From NCBI GenBank assembly GCA_011503125.2, contig WWBZ02000040.1:1426001-1490000 (forward strand): a stretch of 64,000 bases of DNA, read 5' to 3'. Source of the stretch: Botryosphaeria dothidea. Its lineage: Eukaryota > Ascomycota > Dothideomycetes > Botryosphaeriales > Botryosphaeriaceae. Made by a program: the position numbers and the translations under genes. The notes under the pieces were generated by a model that saw only the letters and a list, made by a program, of their open reading frames with translations, did no database searches and had not been told where the DNA came from. Of the stretch, positions 46,981 through 57,925 are shown in pieces. Positions within the stretch are counted from its first letter, which is position 1. Each line of letters starts with the position of its first letter.

Positions 46981-47580
46981 TCAAATGTCGTCGATGTCGA
47001 CGTCCTTGATGCCGGCGCCGGCGCCCTCCTCGTCGCTGCTGCGGTCCTCGTCGAACTCGAAGCCGATGCCGCCCTCGTCGGCCTCGTTACCGTAGGTGTC
47101 GGTCTCGTTGATCTTGGCGTGCTCGGGCAGCTCGCCGTAGGCCTTGAGCGAGCGGGCCTCGTCGGCGTTGTACTTGAGGATGACGTCGCCCTTCTCGTCC
47201 TGGTAGTCGCGCAGCGAGAGTAGGATGATGTCGCCCTGGTTGATCCACACCTTCTTGCGCATCTTGCCGCGGATGTGCGCCAGGCGCTTCTCGCCGTCGA
47301 AGCATTGCGCCTCGAGGCGGCCGTTGCCGAGCATCTTGACGACCTGGGCGTATTCTGCGAAAAGGAGGTGGTTAGTGGGGTCCTTGCGAGTGGGTGAGAT
47401 GGAGTGCTTGGGGGCGGTGGCGAGGAGTGATTGTGGGCTGCTGGGGGCTCTGGCGGTTGGCGATGGCGGCGGCGACGTACCTTGGCCTTCCTCCTTGAAG
47501 ATCAACTCGCGCTTGAGGTTGTCGTTCTCGTTCTTTCCCCTTCTGCGGTTCTTACCGCCCTTTCCCTTGTTCTTGGGCAT
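46981..47580 (-). CDS. TIF11: Translation initiation factor eIF1A
   Basis: Exons 47481-47580 and 46981-47354 give 157 residues. The basic N-terminus [20 protein letters not shown] is the eIF1A hallmark. The OB fold follows ([40 protein letters not shown]), and the acidic C-terminal tail ends DVDIDDI. eIF1A binds the 40S A site and promotes scanning and start selection. The 126-nt intron (47355-47480) is a multiple of three and has no in-frame stop, so an unspliced message would still be read through and would gain 42 Ser/Pro/Thr-rich residues. The normal splice restores the expected EEGQEYAQV junction. Confidence 0.95.
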   Translation of the reverse strand: MPKNKGKGGKNRRRGKNENDNLKRELIFKEEGQGTSPPPSPTARAPSSPQSLLATAPKHSISPTRKDPTNHLLFAEYAQVVKMLGNGRLEAQCFDGEKRLAHIRGKMRKKVWINQGDIILLSLRDYQDEKGDVILKYNADEARSLKAYGELPEHAKINETDTYGNEADEGGIGFEFDEDRSSDEEGAGAGIKDVDIDDI

Positions 47581-48259
47581 GGTTGTCGGTGGTTAGATGG
47601 CAGGAGGGGGTGGGAGGGTGTTTGTGTGGTGGTTGATGTCGTTTGTTGCGCGGCGGGGCTGAGGGGCGGCGCAAAAGACGGACGTCGAGGGCGGGGCGGA
47701 ACTACGGCCTGTTCGAGCGTAGTACGTACGACGTCGTTGCGGAGGGAAATGCGAGAGCGGTGTGTGGGAAAATGAGCAGGTGTTCGCTATATACCCGACG
47801 GGGCAAGTGTCCAGTCATACGCGCAGGGCCCGGTCTTAAATGTGGCGCCAGCGGGTGGCGGGGCAGCACAGCTGTTTTCGCACTTTTCGTCAATCAGCGA
47901 GACGCTGCCATCCCGTGACGGCGCGTCAGGCATGCGAACAGCTGGCGGCAACGACTTTTAGGCCCCATCGCAAGCTGACGCCAAAGTTTTGTAACAAAGT
48001 CCTCCATATGGAGCTGCAGCATTCGCCAGGATGTACATGCATTTATCTTTCAAGACGCTCACATCGGAGCGTATAATTTGATTACCCATGCTAGGAGAAT
48101 TTCATTTAGGTTGATACAGAAAAGTCGTGCCTGCCAGGTTTGTCGCGCCCCGCGTCGGCCAGCGCTCCCGCCGACAATCAACAACAATGACGCTGCCGCC
48201 TCAGCGACCAAAGCACAACCAACACCGCCGCAGCCACTCTCGATGAGGCCAACCCCGCC
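47581..48259. promoter_or_regulatory. Divergent spacer, eIF1A / APC2
   Basis: 679 bases between start codons. Short frames only; no gene seen. Confidence 0.5.
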
Positions 48260-51091
48260 ATGGCCGCCGCCCTGCAGAACCAGCGCAATCTGATCTTCGC
48301 CTCCGTCTTCCCCTCCGCCACCCAATCGCACGGCTCCTCCGCCTCCACAGCTGCGGCCGACCCTGCCTTCCATGCCACCCGCAGCCACGACCGCCCGACC
48401 AACCCAAAGCTCGTCCAGCGCAACGTCGCTTGGAACACCGCCACCCGCTTCCTCAAGCTGCCTGAATGGCACCCGGACCACCACCAGCCCTCCCACCCGC
48501 ACGGCGCGTCTTCCTCCGCCCGCACACGCAGCAAGCACCACCACCACCGCCTGAACGCCGATGTTGAAGAAGCCCTGCGATACCTCCTCGTCGGCGATGG
48601 AGGCCGGCCGGATGTGGAGGAGGATATCGCTGGGGGAACGCTATATCCAGACCTCTTGGAGTGGTATACGCACGAGGCGCGCGAGCACTTTGTCGCCTGC
48701 GTGCGGCCGGTCGTCTTGAGCGCATGGAATGTTCCTATTTCGACAGAGGCGGTGTGGTCGACATTGGGGGGCACGGTGGATACTCTCAGACAAGCACAAG
48801 CTTGGTATTTCACACACGTGGAGGAATGCTTGGTACCGGTCGTGCGGGACTACCTGGGGGAGGAGGGCGTAAGGAAAGTGGTGAGCAAGTTTGGCAGGGA
48901 GCTGCATGCGATTGTCATGCATGCGCTGCCACAGCAGCGGTTCGCCAAGACGTTGGGCTGGGTGCTGTTGGATGCTGGGTGCCGGTTGTTTGGGCTGGGC
49001 TGGGAAGACAGCTGGCTCTGTTTGGAAGTGGATGGGGAGGAGAGAGACGATGCAACAGCTGTGAGAGAGCGTGTCGCGGGGTTGCTGAGGGGACTGAGAG
49101 AAGTGGGGCTGGGCGGTGATCAGGCACAGAGAGCAGCCGCCCAGGCGATGGACAAACTGATGGATGAGTTCATTGGGAGCCACCATGTGAAAGTGGATTG
49201 GTATGGGAGGAAGCCGGTGACAAGAGTCTTACGGGAGTGGGTCAAGGACGGCTATGGTCCGTTCATCAAGGAGATCCTATCGTGTTTGACTGGGAATGAG
49301 GAGATTTTTGAGGTCAATGAGATCCAGCAATGGACGTCCATGGCTATTGGGAGACTTGGAAGGGCTCGAGTTGAGAACCTTTTCGACTACATTGTTCACT
49401 GGAACCGTTCGTTGGGCGCTATTCTGGACTTGAAAGTAAGTTACCTACCTGACATATCTGCAGCTCGCATCAGGCTGACGAAATCAGGAATACATCACAA
49501 CTCCAGCAGCACGAAATCACCTCACAAACAGCTTTCTGCAGCAGGTGGGTCGGAGGCTGTTACATGCTGGTGCTACAACCACTCACATTCTCGACACTTA
49601 CATCTACGTCGTCCGCGCCTTCATTGAGCTGGATTCAAAGGGCATATTGCTTGAGAAAGTGGCTCGACCAATCCGCCGTTATCTACGTGATAGAGAAGAT
49701 ACGGCTCGAATAATTGTCTCAAGCTTACTGGCAGACATAGAAGACGAGGCTGGCAACCGTATTGATCTTGGTCCTGACATCAGCGCCGAGATCGCCGCGG
49801 AGATGCTCAACCCTGTGGCTTCTAACGTTCAAGAGGAAGATCAAGAGCTGAACTGGACAGACATGAATTGGATGCCTGATCCGGTTGATGCGTCTCCTGA
49901 GTACAAGAAGTCAAAGTCGGAGAACGTCTTGGCTTACTTGCTCAGTTTGTATGACCGAGAGGACTTCATTAACGAGTTGAAGAATATTCTTGGAGAGCAT
50001 TTGCTGAAGAATGAGGATTCCGACTTTGAAAAGGAGGTAAGTAGATGCCAAACTCTGCAATTGTGTGTTCAAGCTAAGTATTCCTCGAGATCCGTTTGTT
50101 GGAACTTTTCAAGCTGCGCCTTGGCGACAACAACCTACAGGCCTGCGAGGTCATGCTCAAGGACGTACTCGAGTCGAAGCGCATGAACAAGCAAATCCAC
50201 CACATCCTTCATCAACAATCTGGCGTCTATCGCGAAATCCCGACAGAGCTGAATTCACAGATTCTGTCCTCGTTCTTCTGGCCCTCACTACGCGAGGACG
50301 AATTCCGTCTGCCCGAACCAATCCAGCAGCTCATGAAAGAGTACGAGGCTGGATTCGAAGGCATCAAAGACATGCGCAAGCTCCACTGGCTCCCCGCACT
50401 CGGACGTGTCTCCGTCTCGCTGGAATTCGACGACCGTACCGTTGAGCTCGACGTTCTGCCCTGGCAGGCCGCCGTCATCTACGCTTTCCAGGAAGACGAG
50501 ATGCCCGAAGACGAAGACGAAGGAGCGGAGGATTTGGACGAGCAAGAAGAAATGGACCGCCAGCGCCGCCGCCGCCTCCGCGCCATCGGTGCTTCCAACG
50601 TCGCGGCCACGCCCGAAAAGCCTAAGAAAGCGAAACCGCCCGTCACCAAGAGCGCGGAACAGCTAGAAGAGGCGCTCCAGATGGACGAGAGCTTGCTCCG
50701 TAGCGCCCTCACCTTCTGGGTCGGCCATCGCGTCCTTGTCGAGACTGAGCCAGGTAGGTTTGCCGTCATCGATTCGTTGGATGCAAACGACAAGGAGGCG
50801 GCCCTCGCGGCTGAGGAGGCCCGGGAGAAGGCGGAGGAGGAGGCGGCCGGCGCGGCGGTGAAGAGTGCGGAAGATGTGCTCGTGGAGAACATGCAGATGT
50901 ATAGGCAGTTTATCATGGGCATGTTAACGAATCAGGGGCGTATGGGAGCCGATCGTGTGTGTGCGATGCTAAAGGTAGCGCTGATGGGGGGCTTCCCGTT
51001 TGGTGTGGAAGAAGTGGGCGTGCTGTTGGGGCGGATGGTGGAGGAGGGGGTGTTGGCGCAGGCGGGGGAGGGGTTTGCTGTTAAAAAATAG
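48260..51091 (+). CDS. APC2: Anaphase-promoting complex subunit 2 (cullin)
   Basis: Exons 48260-49435, 49488-50036 and 50090-51091 give 908 residues. The N-terminal cullin repeats are helical and rich in Trp (WYTHEAREHFVACVRPVVL, VKVDWYGRKPVTRVLREW). The cullin homology part contains RLLELFKLRLGDNNLQACEV, then SSFFWPSLREDEF and LHWLPALGRVSVSLEF. The C-terminal APC2 winged-helix ends QMYRQFIMGMLTNQGRM and DRVCAMLKVALMGGFPFG. APC2 binds the RING subunit APC11 and forms the catalytic core of the cell-cycle ubiquitin ligase. An acidic and Lys-rich insertion (EDEDEGAEDLDEQEEMD, about residues 715-740) lies before the winged-helix part. The start follows GCCATGG. Confidence 0.93.
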
Positions 51092-51712
51092 CAAAGCCGT
51101 GAGGAGTGGAAGATTTCGCCTGGACATTGATATCCCAACAGATTGATGGCATTTGCGTCAAGAATTATTGCTTCAAGTGTCCATGGCTAGTGGTTGATTT
51201 CATTTGCAGGAACAAATATACAAAAGCGTCTGAAGTAGTTTACAGCTCAACGCAAGTTTCAGGGAAGACTGCATCCATTTTTGGAGGTTTGTAACGCCGT
51301 TTTGTGAGGCGTTTTTCTCTGAATGCCAAAATTCGAGCCCCCTACCTACCCGCCCGCACCCCGGTAAGCGCTCAGGGCGCCCCACCCAAAAGCCCGCCCC
51401 ACACCACCCTTGCTAGGCGCCCGGGGTGATATTTTCGGAATGGCGGCACGGTGACATCTTCCTTCGAGCTGGCACCGACGAGCGCCTTGCTGTGCTATGC
51501 CTTGTGTCCATCATTTAAATCAACAGTACCCGCGCATAGCAAAGCTTCCATGCTAGGAACCCGCGCCTCGCTAAGTGCATACCTTACAAAACTTTCGGTG
51601 TCTCGGCGTATCAAGAACTCGCTGCTCGTGCTATTCAATTCCCCTACACGCTCACTCCCTTTTCTCTACGTTCTAGCTTCATTTTCCGTCAACGTTTAGA
51701 CCTCGCCAAACA
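51092..51712. other. Intergenic, left border of the decayed island
   Basis: It holds the 3' flank of APC2 and then a 300-base leader before 51713. No gene seen. If the DUF3435 gene marks an element end, its border should fall here; I could not identify a direct repeat by eye. Confidence 0.45.
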
Positions 51713-54054
51713 ATGACACGCGTTCTTAGTCGTGGAAGAGACGGTGCCTCTCACTCTGCCGAACACTACAAACGGCATCGGAAGCAGCTTGTGGAAAAAG
51801 GAACAGTGAAAAAAGAGCATGCCGACTCGACGAAAGAGAACATATATGGTGTCATGATGAAATGGACCAGGTAATACTCTCCTTTCAGAGCAGCTACGGT
51901 ACGTGTAAGACTAAAATTGGGATTAGATACTGCAAACTCATCGAGGAAGACAGGCTAGATCTTCTAGTACATTCTACAAAGGAGGATATCATGACTTTCT
52001 TGAAGTGGGTCCTGGATACCTATCCTCGAGTCCGGAAGAGAAGTAGCCTGCATGAGTATTGGAGGATTTGGCGAATGCTGTACAGAAAGTCTGTTGGTCA
52101 GAGTCTGCATGCCAAGGTCATGGAGGAGGTCAATGATGTATGCTCGGAACATCCATTGATAAAGCCATTTTTCTAACCCGATTCAGTATATCGATGGTTA
52201 CTTGACGCGCAAGTATACGCTCGACACGAACATACGGGAAAAGCCGGTCATGAATGTAGACGACATCTTTCTTATCTTACATCACCGTTGGGCCGTAGAT
52301 TCCTCAGTTTTCCCGGACGAACGGCAGCGGTTGCAGCTTGCATTCCTACTCCTCCTCTCTGCATACACAGCCACGAGGCCAGGAGCGTTGGTCTACAGCG
52401 CGACAGACAGAAAGAAGCAAAGGGAACACCACATTGGATGGGAGAACAATGGGTCTGAAGAGGATGAGAGGATGGACTACACTGCTGAGGAGGTGAAGAC
52501 CCTTTGCTACGAGGACATCACCCTCTTGCTCCTTCCAAATCCACACGCCAAACGGGGCATCCTCGTCATGGAGGTTACACTCAAATACACGAAAGGCTGG
52601 AAGAAGAAACCAAAGCCGTAAGCGAAATTACCCTCCTCTCCTCTCTTGTGTCAAATGCTGATAGGTCCGCAGAAAGATGTACATCCTCACCGAAGTCAAT
52701 GTCCTCATCTTCGATCCAGTTGTGCTTATGCTCGCCATCGCGGTTTTGGACAATGTTTTTGAACCCAAGTTCCAATCTGTAGAAGATATCTTCCGTACTC
52801 GCGTTCGAGCACCACGAAATAGCCTAGAGCTGAAATGGAAACCCGAGAAACTCAAGGTCCCAATATTTCGCCAGGCTGAAGCGTCACCCACTGGCATTAT
52901 AACATCTAATGTCAAAGCCCTTCGCTACCACACCTACCTCTACTACCTTCAACGTCTAGGGTTCGCGGCGGGATTTATACAAATCTTAGGAGTATACGTA
53001 GTGCGAAGAGGAGCTGGAGAGGCTGTTGATTGTAGGTGGTATCCTGTAGAAATATTATGAGTAGTCTGTGCTAACTTACCTTAGCCGTCGCAACCCAAGC
53101 CCAGCTCTAATAAGTTATGGGTCACAGAGATGCCGGGATATACCAAGCATACATCAACCAACGAGTTCAATACGACGTACAAGCCGCATTTTTGGGGAGA
53201 CCGTCGTCTACTGCCCTCTTTAAGTCGGCTACGCACATAAGCCGTTACGTCGATCCCCGTGCCCCGACTAAACCTTCTTCCAGCGACCTTGACGCGCTCA
53301 AAATCAGCCCTAAAGTCGTACGGCTACGACAGCTACGCGATCATCTCTTACAACAAGTGCGGTAAGAGTCTAGCACTTTAAGGAATGCGGAGACGGAGGG
53401 AACTAAGATGTACCGGATGTATAAGCACGCTGAAGATGCCCTAAGGTGCATAAAATCAAAACTCCGCAAGTCGGCTCAAAGAGACACACGGTAGCGATTC
53501 TTTGACACAATTGACACGGAAGAAATCAACAAGCAGCTCGATCCATCGCTTCTCGATCTGGAAGATTCTGCATGGGAACCGAAGCAAGTCGAGCACGCAT
53601 TGGAAGAGCGATCCCTTGCTGCAGGGCTCCTCTGCGAAAAGATTACAAATCAAACTAAGCTGGCACAACTTAAGTATCGGATACGGACGATTATAATGCT
53701 TGTCGTCTTTTGCAGGCGACGAGAGGCTCCACGGAAGAGTAGGAGAGACAACTCCTGGGGAGTTCTTAATGCACAGGCCTCTCCCCCGTTTCCAACGACA
53801 TGTAAGAGAACGCAATGCTTGTTTTGCTTCGGAAATCAGCATTAACCACCTAAAGTCCGGCTGTACCGTTACTCTACCGTCTACAAGGCAAGGAATCATG
53901 TCGAGGGCCATCTCAAAAACTTTAGACCGGAAGAACCCGTTCTATATCCTCATCCCGAATGTCAAAGAGAAGGGATTTTACTCACAAATCAAGAGCACTT
54001 TATAAATCATGCTGCGGTTAAGCATGCCTATAACATTTTCCGAAAGCCTCGCTA
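51713..54054 (+). pseudogene. DUF3435 tyrosine-recombinase-like gene with C2H2-type tail, inactivated
   Basis: The ATG at 51713 opens MTRVLSRGRDGASHSAEHYK. Introns near 51872-51927, 52139-52187 and 52620-52670 restore the family text: FLILHHRWAVDSSVFPDERQ, TATRPGALVYSATD, LVMEVTLKYTKGWKKKPKP, YILTEVNVLIFDPVVLMLAI, PRNSLELKWKPEKLK, VVRRGAGEAVD, then MGHRDAGIYQAYINQRVQ. These hold the arginine, RxxR-type, His and Tyr positions expected of tyrosine recombinases. The frame is broken by stops at 53108-53113 (TAA TAA), 53362-53364 (TAA) and 53492-53494 (TAG). At least two of these replace Gln codons expected from the family, i.e. C-to-T changes. Further indels follow near 53.85 kb. A C-terminal Cys/His-containing part (CLFCFGNQH, HPECQREGILLTNQEHF) is recognisable. 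DUF3435 is also the domain of Starship captains. Confidence 0.8.
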
Positions 54055-54175
54055 GTGGATCTCTTTACAAAGTTTTCTGGTACACTTAGTAGTAATAATA
54101 GTATTCTGTTTAGCGCCTAGCGCATCTATCCTCGAAGAGACATCCTATAGGCAACGATATGAGGACTAATTGACG

Positions 54176-54194
54176 ATAATAATAATAATAATAA
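54176..54194. repeat. ATA/AAT microsatellite
   Basis: About six units of a trinucleotide repeat in the A/T-rich spacer. Confidence 0.8.
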
Positions 54195-55142
54195 GTTTAT
54201 AGTCCGTCTAGCTGCCGAAGGAACACGTAAGGACTGGTTCCTTATTTAGCTACAGCGCTATTTATAATCTCGGTCGCCGATCTCCCGTAATCCCAAAGGT
54301 AGATATGCAGCCGCCCGGACTTCCCCGAGTAGCGGCGCTTAGAGTGCCTAATTCCTGCAAAACTCTTGGTAAATAACGTCGCGCTGCTTCTAAGTCACTT
54401 ACGCGTAACCAATTAACGCCGGCTGCGGCGTTATATAACTAGACACTAAAGAGGACTATTGTGGATTCGTTGCTCTTAGTATAGCGTTAATAGTAGGCTC
54501 TAGATTATTTTAAAGGCGATAGGAGGTATCGGACGAATGGTGAACAGATAGATAATAAAACGCCGCACTACGGGAATCATGTTTTCGAGCTCTAGCGAAA
54601 GCCATTCCTGTCTTGGAAAATAATGTATATAAACCCGAGACCCGCAGCCGCCCGGAGTTTACCGCGCTCGCTACGGGACTTCGCGTTCATTGTAGGTCAT
54701 GGATGTCGCGCGATTATACTGTGGTACGTGGCAGAACTACCAAGTATAAGAGGCATACGCCTCAGGATGAATCCTGCTACGTCACGTCCACATACGCGTC
54801 CGTTCTCAGCATCCAAGCCGCTGTCCTCATTCCATCATCATTCTACTAAGTTACCGAGCGACTCAACGAACGCGCTTCTTCGTCCGCCGATTAACTCGGC
54901 ATCTCAAGCAGGTTATACTCTTAAGGGCGGTTGCAGTCATCAGGCGGTGATCCTCCTGTGTTTTTTTCTGCTTGGTGTCAGGGTGTGTGCTCGAGGTCCT
55001 CCTTACACATTGCTCTTTCATACGTTACTCTGCGGATGGCAGGCAGCGGGCGCCTACACGACGTCACGCTACGACGATAATGAATTAGCGTGTATAGCGG
55101 CTTGGCTCAAGCCGATGCTACGCGCGGACGGCCGCTTTCATC

Positions 55143-55179
55143 CGAAAAGCTTGGTAGTATAAAGCCGCCAAGCTTTTCG
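55143..55179. repeat. 12-bp perfect inverted repeat, 13-nt spacer
   Basis: cgaaaagcttgg at 55143-55154 and ccaagcttttcg at 55168-55179 can form a hairpin. No flanking gene uses it obviously. Confidence 0.7.
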
Positions 55180-55411
55180 CGCATAGACAGCAATCGCTTA
55201 CCTCCCCGTGCTGTGCCACGCACACCAATAGGACTGCTACTACTTACTGCTGATCTTCTATTAAAGCCAATGCATCGTTTTCTTTCGGTTCCTGAGAGAG
55301 TCTCTATGGCCTTGATGATATCCTTACCTTGGGAATAGCCAGATAAGTCCGCTTGTCCAACGACCTTTCCGTAAGGATCTGAGTCTTTTCTCCGGAGTGG
55401 TAAGCTCCAAG

Positions 55412-56638
55412 TGGCAGCCCTCGATGCATTTCCTAAGCAGGTCAACATGTCGCCTCTCCATCCTTACTGGCCAGCCTGCGAGCTTTACATACAGCATGCA
55501 ATCATGCTGGGCAATTACTTTACCAAGTATTCTTTCAAGAATGACCCGAAGGCTCGCCTCCAAGACTTCACAGTCCTGCTCGCGAACGCCACATGGTAAG
55601 TACTCCGACGCCTTTAGGGCTGCTCTGATATCCACACCACAGGTATCTTATCGAAATTTCGGAATACGAACTCTCAGATGAACTGCTGCAGCCTGCATAT
55701 GTCGCTTGTCGTGGGGAGGAATCGCTTCTATATGCACGGTTGTGCCAGACTGCAGGTGTCGTTCGGCGCGAGCAGTGTAAGACTACGGAGGCGTATCCAT
55801 GGTTGGAGCGCACCAAAGCTATTTGTGAACGACTTCTACCGCCAGATCATCAAGATATTGCAAATATCCTGAACAATATTGCCGGCGTCATGCTGTCAGA
55901 CTGGCGAGTGGATGACTCATTGGCAATGTACCAGGCTGCTTTGGATATTGACTTGAAGAAACCAAGGGAGGAAATCAGGTACATCGTCTACACAAGGTAC
56001 TTGAATATCGCTGTGTGCTACACATCTAAGGGAATGTACCAAGAAGCCGAGGAAGCTCTGGATACCGCTACTGACTACATTGTTGAGGCGCTTGGAGAGG
56101 GTTCTCATTTCAACGGAATGTGAGTGTTTGTTCGTGTTAGAGTAAGTGCATTGGATGAATAAACAAGCTAATCTTGGAACCTTCAGAAGCCAATTCAACC
56201 GCGCAAACCTCTATCTGGCACAGGGCGATCTCCCCGAGGCACGGCATTGGGCCGAAAAAGCGCATCAAAATTTCGCGGAAGAAAGAGAGTTCCACCTCGT
56301 GACGATCGGTGGAACATGAGGGAAGGGTTACTTGATGATGCAATGTAAGTGTCACTCTAATATCCTGATTGACTGCTAACAGAAGTAGTACCCGTTTGAG
56401 AAGTGCTCTAAAGCTTTGTAGGGTTTGCGAGCCGAAGATGGAATGGCAAGGAAATACTGCTAGGACTCTGAGAAAGTTTGCTGAAGCCCTTCTAATGAAT
56501 GATGAGAACGATCCCGAGGCTACTGAATGCAAAGAAAGAGCAGAAGCTATAAGGAGAAAGACGCAAGGAGACAAATTTGACAAGATGCCCGATAACGACC
56601 ACAGCTACGATTCTCTGATCGCACACTATTGGCGGTAG
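55412..56638 (+). pseudogene. TPR-repeat C-terminal remnant, STAND/NLR-like
   Basis: Only the 3' half remains. In order: ALDAFPKQVNMSPLHPYWPAC, CELYIQHAIMLGNYF, then after an intron (55598-55642) WYLIEISEYELSDELL and repeats of the TPR kind (ANILNNIAGVMLSDWRVDDS, LNIAVCYTSKGMYQEAEEAL, FNRANLYLAQGDLPEARHW). Fungal STAND receptors end with such a W-P-C-E-x-Y block followed by TPRs. Near 56305-56325 the frame stops (TGA), and the expected REGLLDDAI and RKFAEALLMND pieces appear in the next frame. No NACHT/NB-ARC domain or effector domain is found upstream, so it is truncated at the 5' end as well as frameshifted. A plain TPR protein is the alternative. Confidence 0.6.
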
Positions 56639-56708
56639 GACGGACTGCAATTCGAATTGAGATGCCATTTCTGCTCGTTCGATCTCTCGGAAATTGTATC
56701 CAAGGACC

Positions 56709-57925
56709 TCAGTTAGCGCTAATGAGTATCACCCTCATTTCCACACTTCTCCGCGGGGCACAACTAGGCGGCTTGAGCGGGCCCTCAAACGATGTGTGAG
56801 GCACGACTACACTATCAGCAAGTAGACAAGTATCAAAGACTTAATATACTCACACGCTGGGCCAATATCACGATGTGAATCGAAGCTCGAAAAGACAGCA
56901 AGCTCATCAGGTCTCTGCCGGCTGAGCCAGTACCATTTTTGTTCCTCATGATACTTGACGTAGTAGACTTCACCAACATACGCCTTGCCTACTCTATCCA
57001 CCGCGACCAAGTCTCTCTGGGGATTGATGGAATGCGGATCACAGAATCTCAACGGCCGAGTCTGAACGCTTTCGCCAAGGGGCTTCCATACGCTTCAAAT
57101 CCGTTAGCCAAAGTCAACTACTACAAGTAACGAATTACTGAACTTCATGATCCTGAGGCGCCAGTTACCATCCAGATATCTGGCTTGGAGCTTTTCTGAC
57201 AGATGTCGTCGAATACGGTGGAGACCGCCTTCTTTCGTTTGGTATATAGTCCGAAACGTCAGCAAAAGCTCCGATAAAGATAATAAATTCTTTAATAGGG
57301 AGACTATACCAACGTGAGCATTGATAGCCGGAGTATCAGGTGCTGAGAAAGCGCCAGTGATCAACTTAGAGTCCAGGCCATCTTGGTTGCTTAATCGATA
57401 CTGTGAGCTCATGAGTCAGACCACGCACTACTCGACTACTAACCATTTCGGTAGCCCGATCGAATACATACTTACTCGTATGTCATAGCAAAAGCACATC
57501 CTCCCTCCAAACCTGTTCTTCAGAATTTCCACAACATTGTTTATGTATTCTCCTTCCGCATCTGTATCCGACCCATCTGGAAGCATGTCGGATGGGCACA
57601 GAATGTATTAAAACCCATCTCTCTTCAATTCAAGCTCACCCTCATGTCCGCGAATGTCCTGAAGGGCAATGGTTCGAACATCTGTTTTCATGTTCGACCG
57701 AAGGTGTTCCTGATGAGGCGGTAGATCAATGGAGCAGTAATATGGCTTCTCCGTGCTGTATAGCGGATCATCCTTCAAGAAAGCCAGTGGAGCACGGAAT
57801 TCAGGAAGAATGTAGCCCGAAAGGAACAGTTTGCTCATGGCGCCAAAGATGCTGTGAAACTCAGCGTCGGGTCGGTGTTGCAGAAGTCCTTTTCTTTCAG
57901 GTTTTCGACGGAATCGTAGGGTCAC
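56709..57925 (-). pseudogene. AsaB/CmcJ-like (GA4-desaturase-type) hydroxylase, inactivated by a stop
   Basis: Minus-strand exons give family landmarks in order: FLKDDPLYSTEKPYYCSIDL, IALQDIRGHEGELEL, RDGF then a stop, DIR with CFCYDIR, PDTPAINAHVG, VWKPLGESVQTRPLRFCDPH, YYVKYHEEQKWYWLSRQRPD, SSFDS and, after a last intron, VVVPHTSFEGPLKPPS, ending TGA at 56709-56711. The stop at 57608-57610 (TAA, after GGT TTT) sits where related proteins read DGFQ, so one C-to-T change in CAA explains it. Otherwise frames rebuild with introns of 40-80 nt. The family is linked to non-haem iron hydroxylation in secondary metabolism. Read-through or error are alternatives. Confidence 0.7.

Larger units (their letters stand above)
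54055..55411. other. A/T-rich spacer of the decayed island
   Basis: Stop-dense, TpA-rich sequence with no readable gene, plausibly a heavily mutated insertion. It holds a short ATA-type microsatellite (54176-54194) and a 12-bp inverted repeat (55143-55179). Confidence 0.5.
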
